DNA of 64,000 nt from Salinicoccus sp. YB14-2 (GTDB taxonomy: Bacteria > Bacillota > Bacilli > Staphylococcales > Salinicoccaceae). The stretch spans positions 554,938 through 618,937 of the forward strand of contig NZ_LFKO01000002.1 of the NCBI RefSeq assembly GCF_001265075.1, read 5' to 3'. The position numbers and the translations under genes were made by a program. Below the pieces are notes generated by a model that was not told the origin of the DNA, ran no database searches, and saw only the letters and a list, made by a program, of their open reading frames with translations. Positions 41,852 to 49,831 of the stretch are shown in pieces; the stretch's first letter is position 1, and every line of letters starts with the position of its first letter.

Positions 41852-43583
41852 TTTCATCACCGCCAGTCCTGTAGTACTGATTCTGTCTTTTGTACCAGCC
41901 GTCATTTTGAATCAGTTCATCATGACTGCCGGTTTCAACAATCTTGCCGTCCTCAAGTACGACAATAACCTCTGCATGTCTGACGGCAGACAGACGGTGG
42001 GTCACTATAACAGTGGTCTTTTCATTCCGCTCACGTTTGATGTTATTGATGATCCGCTGCTCTGTTTTTGCATCTACAGCACTGAGTGTATCATCAAATA
42101 TCAGAATATCCGGATTTTTAATCAGACTTCTCGCGATTGATATTCTTTGTTTCTGACCCCCGCTCAGAGCGATCCCTTTTTCACCGACCATCGTCTCGAG
42201 TCCTTTCGGCATGAGCGCAACATCCGAGTCAAGTGAACTGACTTCTATTGCCTGTCGCAGCTCCTCATCCGTCGCCGCGGGATTGCCGAAAAGAATATTT
42301 TCTCTGACGGTTCTTGAGAACAGTATATTCTCCTGGGATACATAACCAATCTTATGTCTCAATTCCTTTTTACTGAGTTGAGTGATATTAATCCCATCAA
42401 TAATGAGATTTCCTGAACCTGCAGGATACATTTTCAAGAGTTGTTTGATCAAAGTTGTTTTTCCGCTGCCTGTTTTACCGACGATACCTAAAGTCTCTCC
42501 CGCTTTCAGACGAATGCTGATTTCATTCAGATTTTTCCTGCTGCTCGAAGGATAGCTGAAAGATACTTTTTCAAAATCAATTTCACTCGATTCTGTGACT
42601 CCGTCCCCGGCATCGATTACATCATCTTCTGCCTGGAGCACATCTTCAATACGGTTCAGTGAAGCATTGCCCCGCTGCATTATATTGAACAGCATTCCCA
42701 TAGCAAACATCGGCCATATCAACATATTCAAATATATATTGAATGTCACGACTTCTCCGACCGTCATTACACCTGCATTTACCAGAACCGCACCGTAACC
42801 GAATGCGATGATGAAACTGATAGACACGACAAAAATCGTCAGCGGCTGGAATAGCGCATCCAGTTTTTCGACTTTCATAAACTTGCTCAAATAATCGTTT
42901 GTCTTTCCTTTAAAACTTTCTGCTTCCGCCTCTTCCTGTACATAGCTCCGCGTCAACCTCACGCCTTCAACGACTTCAAGTGCAGAATCATTCATCACGC
43001 CGAAGGACTTCTGGCTCTCGGTATGACGTTTATTGATCAGTCGCCCGAGGCCGACTTCAATGATGATCAAGAGAGGTAATGGCAAGAGCGCAAAAAAGGT
43101 CAATTCCAGATTAATGGTAAAAGCCATGACCAATACGATTGTAGTGAGGAAAGTGCTCGCATCAAGCAGAGTGATCATGCCGAAGCCCATCGCCCTGTTG
43201 ATACTCCGCATATCATTCGTCGCTTTTGCCATCAGGTCTCCGGTCTTGTTACGCTCATAAAAACTTGGAGATAATGTTAGAAACTTTTGCATCAATCTCA
43301 TTCTTAAAATGCTTTCAATATTATACGCACTTCCGAACAACAGATAAAACCATGAGAAGAGCATTACATACGTGCCGATGATGACGATGATGAATAAAAA
43401 GAATATCAGCCACATAGATTGCACAGTCATTTCACCCGTATTGATCAAATCGATTGTACGACCGATCAGCTGCGGCGGAACCACTTCAAGCAAATTCGAC
43501 ATCACAGCCAATATGACAATGATTAAATATTTCAATTTATGTTCTGAAAAATACCATTTAAGTTTATAAATAAAATCAATCAT
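41844..43583 (-). CDS. ABC exporter subunit with degenerate Walker B (YheI/BmrC-like half of a heterodimer)
   Basis: The 579-residue half-transporter has six membrane helices in the first 320 residues and an ATPase domain with Walker A GKTGSGKTTLI near 369-379, canonical signature LSGGQKQR near 476, but Walker B ILIFDDTLS with aspartate in place of the catalytic glutamate. Its signature completes the active site of the partner encoded next. The pair is preceded by a small leader ORF and a terminator at 43627-43652, so expression is probably controlled by attenuation. Confidence 0.88.
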   Translation of the reverse strand: MIDFIYKLKWYFSEHKLKYLIIVILAVMSNLLEVVPPQLIGRTIDLINTGEMTVQSMWLIFFLFIIVIIGTYVMLFSWFYLLFGSAYNIESILRMRLMQKFLTLSPSFYERNKTGDLMAKATNDMRSINRAMGFGMITLLDASTFLTTIVLVMAFTINLELTFFALLPLPLLIIIEVGLGRLINKRHTESQKSFGVMNDSALEVVEGVRLTRSYVQEEAEAESFKGKTNDYLSKFMKVEKLDALFQPLTIFVVSISFIIAFGYGAVLVNAGVMTVGEVVTFNIYLNMLIWPMFAMGMLFNIMQRGNASLNRIEDVLQAEDDVIDAGDGVTESSEIDFEKVSFSYPSSSRKNLNEISIRLKAGETLGIVGKTGSGKTTLIKQLLKMYPAGSGNLIIDGINITQLSKKELRHKIGYVSQENILFSRTVRENILFGNPAATDEELRQAIEVSSLDSDVALMPKGLETMVGEKGIALSGGQKQRISIARSLIKNPDILIFDDTLSAVDAKTEQRIINNIKRERNEKTTVIVTHRLSAVRHAEVIVVLEDGKIVETGSHDELIQNDGWYKRQNQYYRTGGDENE

Positions 43584-43626
43584 GATTAACCAACTTTCTT
43601 ATGTTGAGTAAATTTTGCAATAAAAA

Positions 43627-43692
43627 AAGTACGCACCATTTTTGTGCGCACTTAAAATAAGGCATAAAAATAGGGAAGCATACGCCTCCCCT
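43627..43692 (-). promoter_or_regulatory. Terminator and competing hairpin of the exporter attenuator
   Basis: On the minus strand, AAGTGCGCAC and GTGCGCACTT-like arms (43652-43643 / 43637-43628, one mismatch) form a stem followed by seven T, 45 bases before the exporter start. A second hairpin, AGGGGAGGC/GCTTCCCT (43692-43671), lies just upstream. The segment between the leader ORF and the terminator can thus form alternative structures, which is what ribosome-mediated attenuation needs. Confidence 0.65.
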
Positions 43693-43731
43693 GTTATATG
43701 AGTATGGATTGGTCATCATTAGTAATCATGT

Positions 43732-43803
43732 TTAAAAACAACCACGGAGGGAGGCACTATTTAGTTCTTTGTTGTATGATTTCGCAGCAATAATTTTAAA
43801 CAT
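43732..43803 (-). CDS. 23-residue leader peptide of the ABC exporter operon
   Basis: A short ORF starts with ATG at 43803 behind AGGAGGA with ideal spacing and ends with TAA at 43732. The peptide begins MFKIIAAKSYNKEL and ends RGCF. Its ribosome site is one of the strongest in the window, yet it encodes only 23 residues and is followed by the attenuator hairpins. I read it as a translated leader that senses stalled ribosomes, by analogy with BmrB of B. subtilis; it shares no sequence with that peptide that I can recognise. An independent small protein is the alternative. Confidence 0.6.
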   Translation of the reverse strand: MFKIIAAKSYNKELNSASLRGCF

Positions 43804-43833
43804 AGTTTTGTCCTCCTTCTCTTTGATGTTTTC

Positions 43834-43862
43834 AGTATATTCCACTTGATGTAAAACTTCAA
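43834..43862 (-). promoter_or_regulatory. Promoter of the leader peptide-exporter operon
   Basis: -35 TTGAAG (43862-43857) and -10 TATACT (43839-43834), 17-base spacer, minus strand. The start would fall near 43827, about 25 bases before the leader ATG. Confidence 0.7.
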
Positions 43863-43972
43863 TATAATTTTAAATATTCATAAATTTTTTTCATCCTTAA
43901 TACTTTTTATGGAAAAACCCTCTTTTACATTTGAGTATGTATAAATATTGTAAGATAACCCTGAATATTAAA

Positions 43973-44014
43973 AAAGTCACAAATGTAATGGAATATCATT
44001 AAATTTGTGACTGC
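43973..44014 (-). terminator. Terminator after the YitT gene
   Basis: AGTCACAAAT (43975-43984) pairs with ATTTGTGACT (44003-44012); on the minus strand six T follow the stem. It lies 16 bases after the yitT-like stop. Confidence 0.7.
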
Positions 44015-44027
44015 TTAATGAAATACT

Positions 44028-44918
44028 TTATTCTTCAACTTTTTCTTTGTAGTACTTTTTCTCTTCCTTATTACTATTGAACACCTTTTGTGTAGGATAG
44101 TGGGCTTTCTTGAATGAACCACCGCTCACGTCTTTGGCAGAATGTACGACAGTAAACGCGTCTTCATCCACTTCATTAATCAACTTTTTAAGGTAGAACA
44201 TCTGCTGTTTCGGCACAGCAACATATATCATATGTTCAACATCACCGCTGCCATCATCTTTACTCTCCAATATCGAAGTATGGGCATTCAAGTTCTTCCT
44301 GAGAGATGCTGAAATTTCCTCGCTCGTTTCAGAAAATATATGCACGACCTTTTTCGACTCAAAGCCTTCAAGTACATAGTCCGTCACTTTTTTACCGATA
44401 AACAGTGCAACGACAGTGTACAAGATCATCACCGGACCGATGACGAACACACCGCCCGCAACAGCTAATGCATCGAGTACAAAATTTGTACCTGTCAGTT
44501 CCCAGCCGAATTTATAATTCAACACTTTTGCGATGGTTGAAGTCCCGCCGATCGTACTGCCTGAAAGGAATATGAATCCAAAGCCGACACCAGTCAGGAC
44601 TCCTGCATATATGGCTGCGAGAAGCGGATCGTCCAACTTTGATCCTGTACCTTCAAGTATGAATAAAAAGAATGAAAAAAGCGGTATCGCAACAATGGAT
44701 TTAACGATCATGGCTTTCGGAAGGTAGCGGTAGCCTATAGACAGTACAATGACGTTCGCAATGAAAGTGACTATGGCAGGAGACCAGCCAAGTCCGAAGT
44801 AGAGGAGCAGTGATAAGCCGGGTATACCCCCTTCAGCCAAAGCGTTCGGCATCGCAAAAATCGCGACAGAGAAAGCAAATAAAAAAAGGCCGAGTATCAT
44901 ATACAGATAGTTTTTCAT
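44028..44918 (-). CDS. YitT family membrane protein
   Basis: The 296-residue protein has about five membrane helices (YLYMILGLFLFAFSVAIFAM, then ALAEGGIPGLSLLLYF, and FIFLSGSTIGGTSTIAKVL near 119-137) followed by a soluble C-terminal DUF2179 domain (VVHIFSETSEEISASLRKNL onward). YitT proteins are widespread in Firmicutes and their role is unsettled. ATG 44918 is preferred because AAGGATG is correctly spaced from it. It lies alone, divergent from the stress protein gene. Confidence 0.85.
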   Translation of the reverse strand: MKNYLYMILGLFLFAFSVAIFAMPNALAEGGIPGLSLLLYFGLGWSPAIVTFIANVIVLSIGYRYLPKAMIVKSIVAIPLFSFFLFILEGTGSKLDDPLLAAIYAGVLTGVGFGFIFLSGSTIGGTSTIAKVLNYKFGWELTGTNFVLDALAVAGGVFVIGPVMILYTVVALFIGKKVTDYVLEGFESKKVVHIFSETSEEISASLRKNLNAHTSILESKDDGSGDVEHMIYVAVPKQQMFYLKKLINEVDEDAFTVVHSAKDVSGGSFKKAHYPTQKVFNSNKEEKKYYKEKVEE

Positions 44919-44993
44919 ATCACACATCCTTTGATATCATGTCACAGTTCATGCCTATATTATATGTCAGGATTCCCACCGTCAACACCAGTG

Positions 44994-45013
44994 TATAAGT
45001 ACCCGAACTTATA
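44994..45013. promoter_or_regulatory. Operator-like palindrome between yitT and the stress protein gene
   Basis: TATAAGT-ACCCGA-ACTTATA is a perfect seven-base inverted repeat with a six-base centre, located between two divergent starts (about 75 bases from yitT, 90 from the stress protein gene). The binding protein is unknown. Confidence 0.35.
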
Positions 45014-45103
45014 TAGTTTCATGAAATATTTATATTGCGTATTTCTTAAAAACCTAGTATTTTAAATAGAACCATATTATAAGAATTAAAAGGATGTGTG
45101 ACC

Positions 45104-45526
45104 ATGTATAGAAATATATTAGTACCATACGATTTCGGAAACTCTTTCACCAACGTACCAGACCAATTAAAAAAGCTCGTCGGCGAAAATCCGGATTATA
45201 TGATTACGATTTTTAACATCATTTCAGAAGGAGAACATGCGAACAGTGTCAGATATGACGGCAAGCACTTTGATACGCTCGTAGAGGAAAAGAAAGCGTT
45301 CATGGAACCTTTCACCGACCAACTGGACGCACTCGGTTTAAACTACCAGGTACAATTTGAAACCGGACTGATTAAAAGGACACTTTTAAAAGAAATAAAA
45401 AACAATGATTATGATGTCGTTGTCATGAGCAACAAACGTTCTAAAAGAGACATTAAACATGTACTCGGTCATGTCACCCATAAAATCGCAAAACGTGTGA
45501 ACACACCTGTAATCATCATTAAATAA
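45104..45526 (+). CDS. Universal stress protein family (UspA-like)
   Basis: The 140-residue protein has the Usp fold pattern: N-terminal strand YRNILVPYDFGNS, central DYDVVVMSNKRSKRDIKHVLGHVTHKIAKRVN and C-terminal strand TPVIIIK. The ATP-binding G-x2-G-x9-G-S/T motif is not complete (only GHVTHKI), so it may belong to the non-ATP-binding class. ATG 45104 after AAAGGATG. Stress conditions that induce it cannot be read from the sequence. Confidence 0.85.
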   Translation: MYRNILVPYDFGNSFTNVPDQLKKLVGENPDYMITIFNIISEGEHANSVRYDGKHFDTLVEEKKAFMEPFTDQLDALGLNYQVQFETGLIKRTLLKEIKNNDYDVVVMSNKRSKRDIKHVLGHVTHKIAKRVNTPVIIIK

Positions 45527-45544
45527 ATGTATCCCATATATAAG

Positions 45545-45578
45545 ATGCCTTTTGATCTAATGACAAAAGGCATTTTTT
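45545..45578 (+). terminator. Terminator of the stress protein gene
   Basis: ATGCCTTTTG (45545-45554) pairs with CAAAAGGCAT (45564-45573), followed by six T. Confidence 0.8.
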
Positions 45579-45635
45579 GTCTATTAAAGCATTTTTATTT
45601 GTATTATAATACATTTGATTGAGTGAATTTGAAAA

Positions 45636-46070
45636 TTGATGGATGGTGGTTTGTACATATTTGTAGTCGGTGCAGTCGGTATCGTCGGTTCGCTCGACAG
45701 CGGTTTAAGAGGAGACCATACCGTCCTTTTCACTAAATCGTTAATTGACGGCACACTTGTTATCTCCCTGACCTCGACGTTTGGAATCGGTATTATGTTC
45801 TCTGCTCTGTCGATCTTTATATTTCAGGCCGCAATCACTATCCTCGCAGCGCAAATCGATTGTTTTATATCTTCCGATCTAATGGACCAGATGATTGGGG
45901 AAATAACAGGTACTGGCGGTATCATGATATTCGCCCTCGGTATCCGCATGATCCGTATTTTAAATATACGTGTCGCCAACCTTCTGCCGACAATATTGTT
46001 TACAGTAATCCTTGTTGCAGCATTATATTATTGGGATTCAGCTTTCCAGTCTATAATTCAGATATTTTAA
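45636..46070 (+). pseudogene. DUF554 membrane protein, 5'-truncated remnant
   Basis: The 144-residue frame matches the C-terminal two thirds of DUF554 (YdfK-like) proteins: GAVGIVGSLDSGLRGDHTVLFTKSLIDG, then FGIGIMFSALSIFIFQAAIT and TGGIMIFALGIRMIRILNIRVANLLP. Intact members are about 230 residues and begin with two more membrane helices; here only 110 bases separate the start from the stress protein gene, and no trace of the missing part is seen. The frame opens with TTG or ATG without a ribosome site. I judge it a deletion remnant; a short expressed form is possible. Confidence 0.6.
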
Positions 46071-46106
46071 CGACGAAATATAATACAAAATGGATGTGAA
46101 TTTAAA

Positions 46107-46325
46107 ATGTGGGTGAATATCATACTGATAGTTTTAGCGATAGAAGGAATCATTCTGTTTTATTACGGCCTCCAAAAACAGTCACAACTGTTCTTCTTCC
46201 TTGGGCTGACATCTTTCTTCATTCCGGTGGTTTACTTTATCAACGGGTTTACATTTATGCCGCTGGTACCTATAGTCGCACTGATTATCACATACATCGC
46301 AAAGAGAAAAATCACGCTCGCTTAA
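46107..46325 (+). CDS. Small hydrophobic protein, unknown function
   Basis: A 72-residue protein with two or three membrane helices (VNIILIVLAIEGIILFYYG, LFFFLGLTSFFIPVVYFI and MPLVPIVALIITYIA) and a basic C terminus KRKITLA. I do not recognise the family. A GGATGTGA element lies about 12 bases before the ATG, so translation may be modest. It lies 37 bases after the DUF554 remnant and is followed by a terminator. Confidence 0.5.
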   Translation: MWVNIILIVLAIEGIILFYYGLQKQSQLFFFLGLTSFFIPVVYFINGFTFMPLVPIVALIITYIAKRKITLA

Positions 46326-46351
46326 ATACGAAAAATATATGTAATAAATAA

Positions 46352-46408
46352 AAAGATCGCAATGAAGGCATCAGTTATTCTCATTGTTTCATTGCGATTT
46401 TTTATGTT
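46352..46408. terminator. Terminator after the small membrane protein gene
   Basis: ATCGCAATGAA (near 46356) pairs with TTTCATTGCGAT (near 46390-46401) over a loop of about 23 bases, ending in six T on the plus strand. Confidence 0.7.
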
Positions 46409-46471
46409 TTTCAGCACCTTTATTTTGAAGTAAATAAAAACCAGAGCAAGAATTACCAGCCCTCACTGCTT

Positions 46472-46999
46472 CTATAAAAATAAGTATCTGAATACTGGAT
46501 TTAAGTACGATTTGAAAAAGGAATCATATTCATGTTTATGTACAATCGAACCAGAATACAGTACCTCATAAACGATATCATCTGCTTCAATTTCGAATTC
46601 AGTGTTTTGAAAACCATTCCTCTCATAGAACTTCTTCCGCTTAAATCTCTGTTTATAGTTTTCAGATGCTTCATCGACCTTCTCTATATTCAGAAAAATC
46701 CTTTTATTCGGGTGAGTATCCACCAGATGATTAAGAACCTTACTGACATATCCCTGAGATTGCTTTGAAGGATCAATCGCCAAATAATATAAATAAATAA
46801 TATCTTTGTAGTAGGCCAAATTTGTCATACCCACAAATTCATCATCATTATAAATAACGTATAGACTACTGTTTTTCTTTTTAGACTTGTACCTCAATAA
46901 CCAAAATGTCAGACGTTCAAAATCCGGAAACGCCTCGAGATATAACTTTTTTACTTTTAACATGGTATTTTTATCGCTTATCGGCTTAAACTTAATCAT
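46472..46999 (-). CDS. GNAT-family N-acetyltransferase
   Basis: The 175-residue protein shows the GNAT core: strand VGMTNLAYYKDIIYLYYLAIDP near 56-77 and the acetyl-CoA loop SKQSQGYVSKVLNHLV near 78-93 (QxxGY in place of the common QGxG/A), followed by NKRIFLNIEKVDEASENYKQRFKRKKFYERNGFQNTEFEI. The substrate is unknown. A weak ribosome site precedes the ATG at 46999. It stands alone. Confidence 0.8.
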   Translation of the reverse strand: MIKFKPISDKNTMLKVKKLYLEAFPDFERLTFWLLRYKSKKKNSSLYVIYNDDEFVGMTNLAYYKDIIYLYYLAIDPSKQSQGYVSKVLNHLVDTHPNKRIFLNIEKVDEASENYKQRFKRKKFYERNGFQNTEFEIEADDIVYEVLYSGSIVHKHEYDSFFKSYLNPVFRYLFL

Positions 47000-47114
47000 T
47001 TACGGACTCTTTTCAAAAATAGACACCTTATAATCCTAATGTAACAATCCCACATTGTAAAAACATATTTAAACACCTTTATGCACACCCTGGAGTCATT
47101 CAAATGGACATAAA

Positions 47115-47166
47115 AGATCTCAATGAAACTATCAAAAAAATCAATTGTTTCATTGAGATCTATTTA
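47115..47166 (-). terminator. Terminator of the metN operon
   Basis: AGATCTCAATGAAAC (47116-47130) pairs with GTTTCATTGAGATCT (47149-47163), a 15-base perfect stem around an A/T-rich loop. It lies about 45 bases after the aminotransferase stop on the minus strand. Confidence 0.7.
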
Positions 47167-47206
47167 TTAGAGACCAGCTATCTTCCGGTCCTTGTTCGTT
47201 CATAAA

Positions 47207-48364
47207 TCATTTCCATAAATCCGCTATGCCTTTCAGTCTCTCTACACATTCTTTGAGCTGCTCATCTTCGATGGCCATGGAAATACGGATATGTTTTTTT
47301 CCTCTTGAACCAAATGGAATCCCTGGTGTCGCTAGTATCGATTCTTCTTTCAGCAAATACTTCACAAAGCTTTCCCCGTCAAATTCATCCGGTACTTTGA
47401 TCCATCCAAATATGCCGCCTTCAATCGGCTCGATTGGGATCTCCACTTCAGAAAGTTCTTTGACCACCATGTCTTTCCGCTTCTTGAAAATATCCTTTTG
47501 CGCAATCAGAAAATCGTCTTCCTCATTCAAAGCGTCGGTAGCCGCTTCCTGCAGTACACCCCACATACCCGTCTGAGTATGATCCTGATAAATATTAATC
47601 GCTTCAATCATCTCTTTATTCCCGACAGCAAACCCTGCCCGGAAACCGGACATATTATAGCTTTTTGAAAATGAATAAATTTCCATCGCCGTCGATAAAT
47701 CCGGATCACTTTGAAGGATACTCGGATGTTTCTCCTCGAATCCAAAACCTGCATAGGCAAAATCATGCACAATCTTTATGTCTGTATCCTTGAAGCGTTC
47801 GATCGTCTCATCAAAAAATCCCTTTGATGCGACAGTACCAAGCGGATTGGAAGGATAATTCAAATAGATTAACTTTGCATTATCCAGCTCTTCCTGATCC
47901 AGTGCATCATAATCCGGCAGATAATGATTCTCTTTTAGAAGCGGCAGATCATATTCAATGCCTCTCGCCAGCTTAACGCCTGCTGAGTAGTCCGCATAAC
48001 CGGGATTCGGGAGAAAGACGCCCTCTCCCGGTTCGATGAATATCATCGGAAACTGGACCAGCGCACTTTTAGTGCCGTAAAGAATGGCGATATTCTCATT
48101 TTTCAAATCAACATCATAATGCCGTTTATAAAAATCTATAATCGCAGCTTTAAGTGAAGGACGGCCGCGAAAACCCGGATATTTGTGGTTTTCGGTAATA
48201 TCGACCGCATTTTTCACTGCTTCCTTCACACTTTCCGGTGCACTGCCGTCCGGTATGCCGACAGCCAGATTGATCAGCGGTTTTTCACCGATTTCCAAAT
48301 CCTCATTCAGAGTGCTGACGCTCGCAAAATAACTATCGGGCACAGATTTCAATAACTCATTCAT
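47207..48364 (-). CDS. PLP-dependent class I/II aminotransferase linked to methionine uptake
   Basis: Fold type I aminotransferase of 385 residues: VGIPDGSAPESV near 35-46, PNPGYADY near 118, NYPSNPLGTVAS near 168-179, PLP lysine in YSFSKSYNMSGFRAGFAVG near 228-246, and the arginine in KKHIRISMA near 358. The best match in style is the Firmicute DapL/AspC-like group, not the IlvE fold. It is the last gene of metN-metI-metQ and under the same SAM riboswitch, so a role in methionine-related transamination (for example of methionine or its keto acid) is a reasonable inference. Confidence 0.85.
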   Translation of the reverse strand: MNELLKSVPDSYFASVSTLNEDLEIGEKPLINLAVGIPDGSAPESVKEAVKNAVDITENHKYPGFRGRPSLKAAIIDFYKRHYDVDLKNENIAILYGTKSALVQFPMIFIEPGEGVFLPNPGYADYSAGVKLARGIEYDLPLLKENHYLPDYDALDQEELDNAKLIYLNYPSNPLGTVASKGFFDETIERFKDTDIKIVHDFAYAGFGFEEKHPSILQSDPDLSTAMEIYSFSKSYNMSGFRAGFAVGNKEMIEAINIYQDHTQTGMWGVLQEAATDALNEEDDFLIAQKDIFKKRKDMVVKELSEVEIPIEPIEGGIFGWIKVPDEFDGESFVKYLLKEESILATPGIPFGSRGKKHIRISMAIEDEQLKECVERLKGIADLWK

Positions 48365-48367
48365 ACC

Positions 48368-49171
48368 TTACTCCTCCCCCGGCTTATCGAATCCCTGGAA
48401 GTCTTCATCAATGACCTGGTCAAAGTATTCAGACTCCGTCGCTTCTATCAAATCTGCGGCAAGTTCTGAATCTTTATCCTCCGTATTGACAACAATTCTA
48501 TTTCTGAAATACTCGTTCATTTTCTCAAGCACCAATGCATCTTCAAGGTTCATATCACTCGCCAGCGCAAAGTTCCCCGGCACCAGTGACAGTCCAATCT
48601 GATCCACGCTTCTCGGAAGCTGGCCGGCATCCTGGAAGACAAACTCAAGGTTTTTATTATTGCTCGTAATATCCTCTTCTTCAATCGCAAGCATGTTCGC
48701 ATCTTCACTGATGGTAATCAGTCCTGCTTCTTCCAAAGTCAGAAATCCGCGTGAAGAGTTGACCGGGTCGAGCGGCAATGCCACTTCACTGCCATTCGCT
48801 ATTTCTTCAAGCGATTCAAACTCACTCGAATAAAGACCCATCGGTGCAGTCGGCACCTGGATCAGACCATGCAGGTCCGTACCGTTCTCTTCATTGAAGT
48901 TTTCCATGAAGGTCTGGTTCTGATACAAATTCGCATCAAGATCTCCGTTGTGAAGCGCATTGTTCGGCTGGATGTAATCCGTATATTCGATGATTTCAAC
49001 CGAATACCCCATCTCTTCAAGCGGCGGCTTCAAAGCAAAGTTGACCATATCACTGAAGGGTCCCGTAGATGCGCCGATCGTAATCACTTCGCCTTCATCT
49101 TCATATAACAGTACGCTCGATATAATGATGACACCTAAAGTGCCAAGTAAAAATAAAATAATGTCCCGCAT
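48368..49171 (-). CDS. metQ: MetQ/NlpA-type methionine-binding protein without lipobox cysteine
   Basis: The 267-residue protein has the MetQ core: ITIGASTGPFSDMVNFALKPPLEEMG near 30-55, DYIQPNNALHNGDLDANLYQN near 64-84, and the typical LPRSVDQIGLSLVPGNFALAS near 184-204. MetQ proteins are normally lipoproteins cut before a cysteine; here the hydrophobic N terminus (DIILFLLGTLGVIIISSVLLY, 3-23) has no cysteine at all, and the whole protein lacks one near the start. It is therefore probably held by an uncleaved membrane helix. GGAGGGG site, ATG 49171. Confidence 0.9.
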   Translation of the reverse strand: MRDIILFLLGTLGVIIISSVLLYEDEGEVITIGASTGPFSDMVNFALKPPLEEMGYSVEIIEYTDYIQPNNALHNGDLDANLYQNQTFMENFNEENGTDLHGLIQVPTAPMGLYSSEFESLEEIANGSEVALPLDPVNSSRGFLTLEEAGLITISEDANMLAIEEEDITSNNKNLEFVFQDAGQLPRSVDQIGLSLVPGNFALASDMNLEDALVLEKMNEYFRNRIVVNTEDKDSELAADLIEATESEYFDQVIDEDFQGFDKPGEE

Positions 49172-49831
49172 CTATTTCCCCTCCTCACGACGGCTTAAAA
49201 AATCACCGATCAATTGTACAAGCTGAACGATGATGATCAGCAGAATGACAGTCACAGCCATTGTCAAAGTATCATAACGGTAGTAACCGTAACGGATGGC
49301 AAGGTCACCGATCCCGCCACCGCCGACGACACCTGCAGTCGCACTGAATGCGATGATTGTAATGATTGTCAGTGTAATCGCCTGAATCATCCCTTTTTTG
49401 GCTTCAGGAATGAGGACATCCGTCACGATCATATATATGGGTGCACCACCTGCGATGCTTGCTTCAATGACACCGCTGTGAATACTGTTGAAGCTTGATT
49501 CAACCAGACGTGCAAATAACGGCACTGCCGCAATCGACAGCGCAACACTTGCAAATACAGGCCCATGTGAAGCATTGACAAGCCATGTTGCAAACGGCAT
49601 GATCGCGACAATTAAAATGATGAACGGAAATGAACGTATAACGTTCACAAGGGCACCGAGTACCTGATTCAATGGTTTCACTTTAAAAAGTAAATGGTGC
49701 TGTGTAACAAATAATAAGACACCGAGCGGCAGCCCGATCAATACCGCAAAAAATATGGATATCGAAACCATTAAAGTCGTTTCTAAAAATGCTTTATACA
49801 GCAGCGGCCCCAAGTTGGTTAAACTATTCAT
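49172..49831 (-). CDS. metI: Methionine ABC transporter permease MetI
   Basis: The 219-residue protein has five to six membrane helices and the permease EAA-like loop VLIPEAKKGMIQAITLTI near 143-160, with GAPIYMIVTD before it. It forms the D-methionine/L-methionine channel with MetN and MetQ. Its ATG overlaps the metN stop by eight bases, with AAAGGG upstream. Confidence 0.95.
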   Translation of the reverse strand: MNSLTNLGPLLYKAFLETTLMVSISIFFAVLIGLPLGVLLFVTQHHLLFKVKPLNQVLGALVNVIRSFPFIILIVAIMPFATWLVNASHGPVFASVALSIAAVPLFARLVESSFNSIHSGVIEASIAGGAPIYMIVTDVLIPEAKKGMIQAITLTIITIIAFSATAGVVGGGGIGDLAIRYGYYRYDTLTMAVTVILLIIIVQLVQLIGDFLSRREEGK

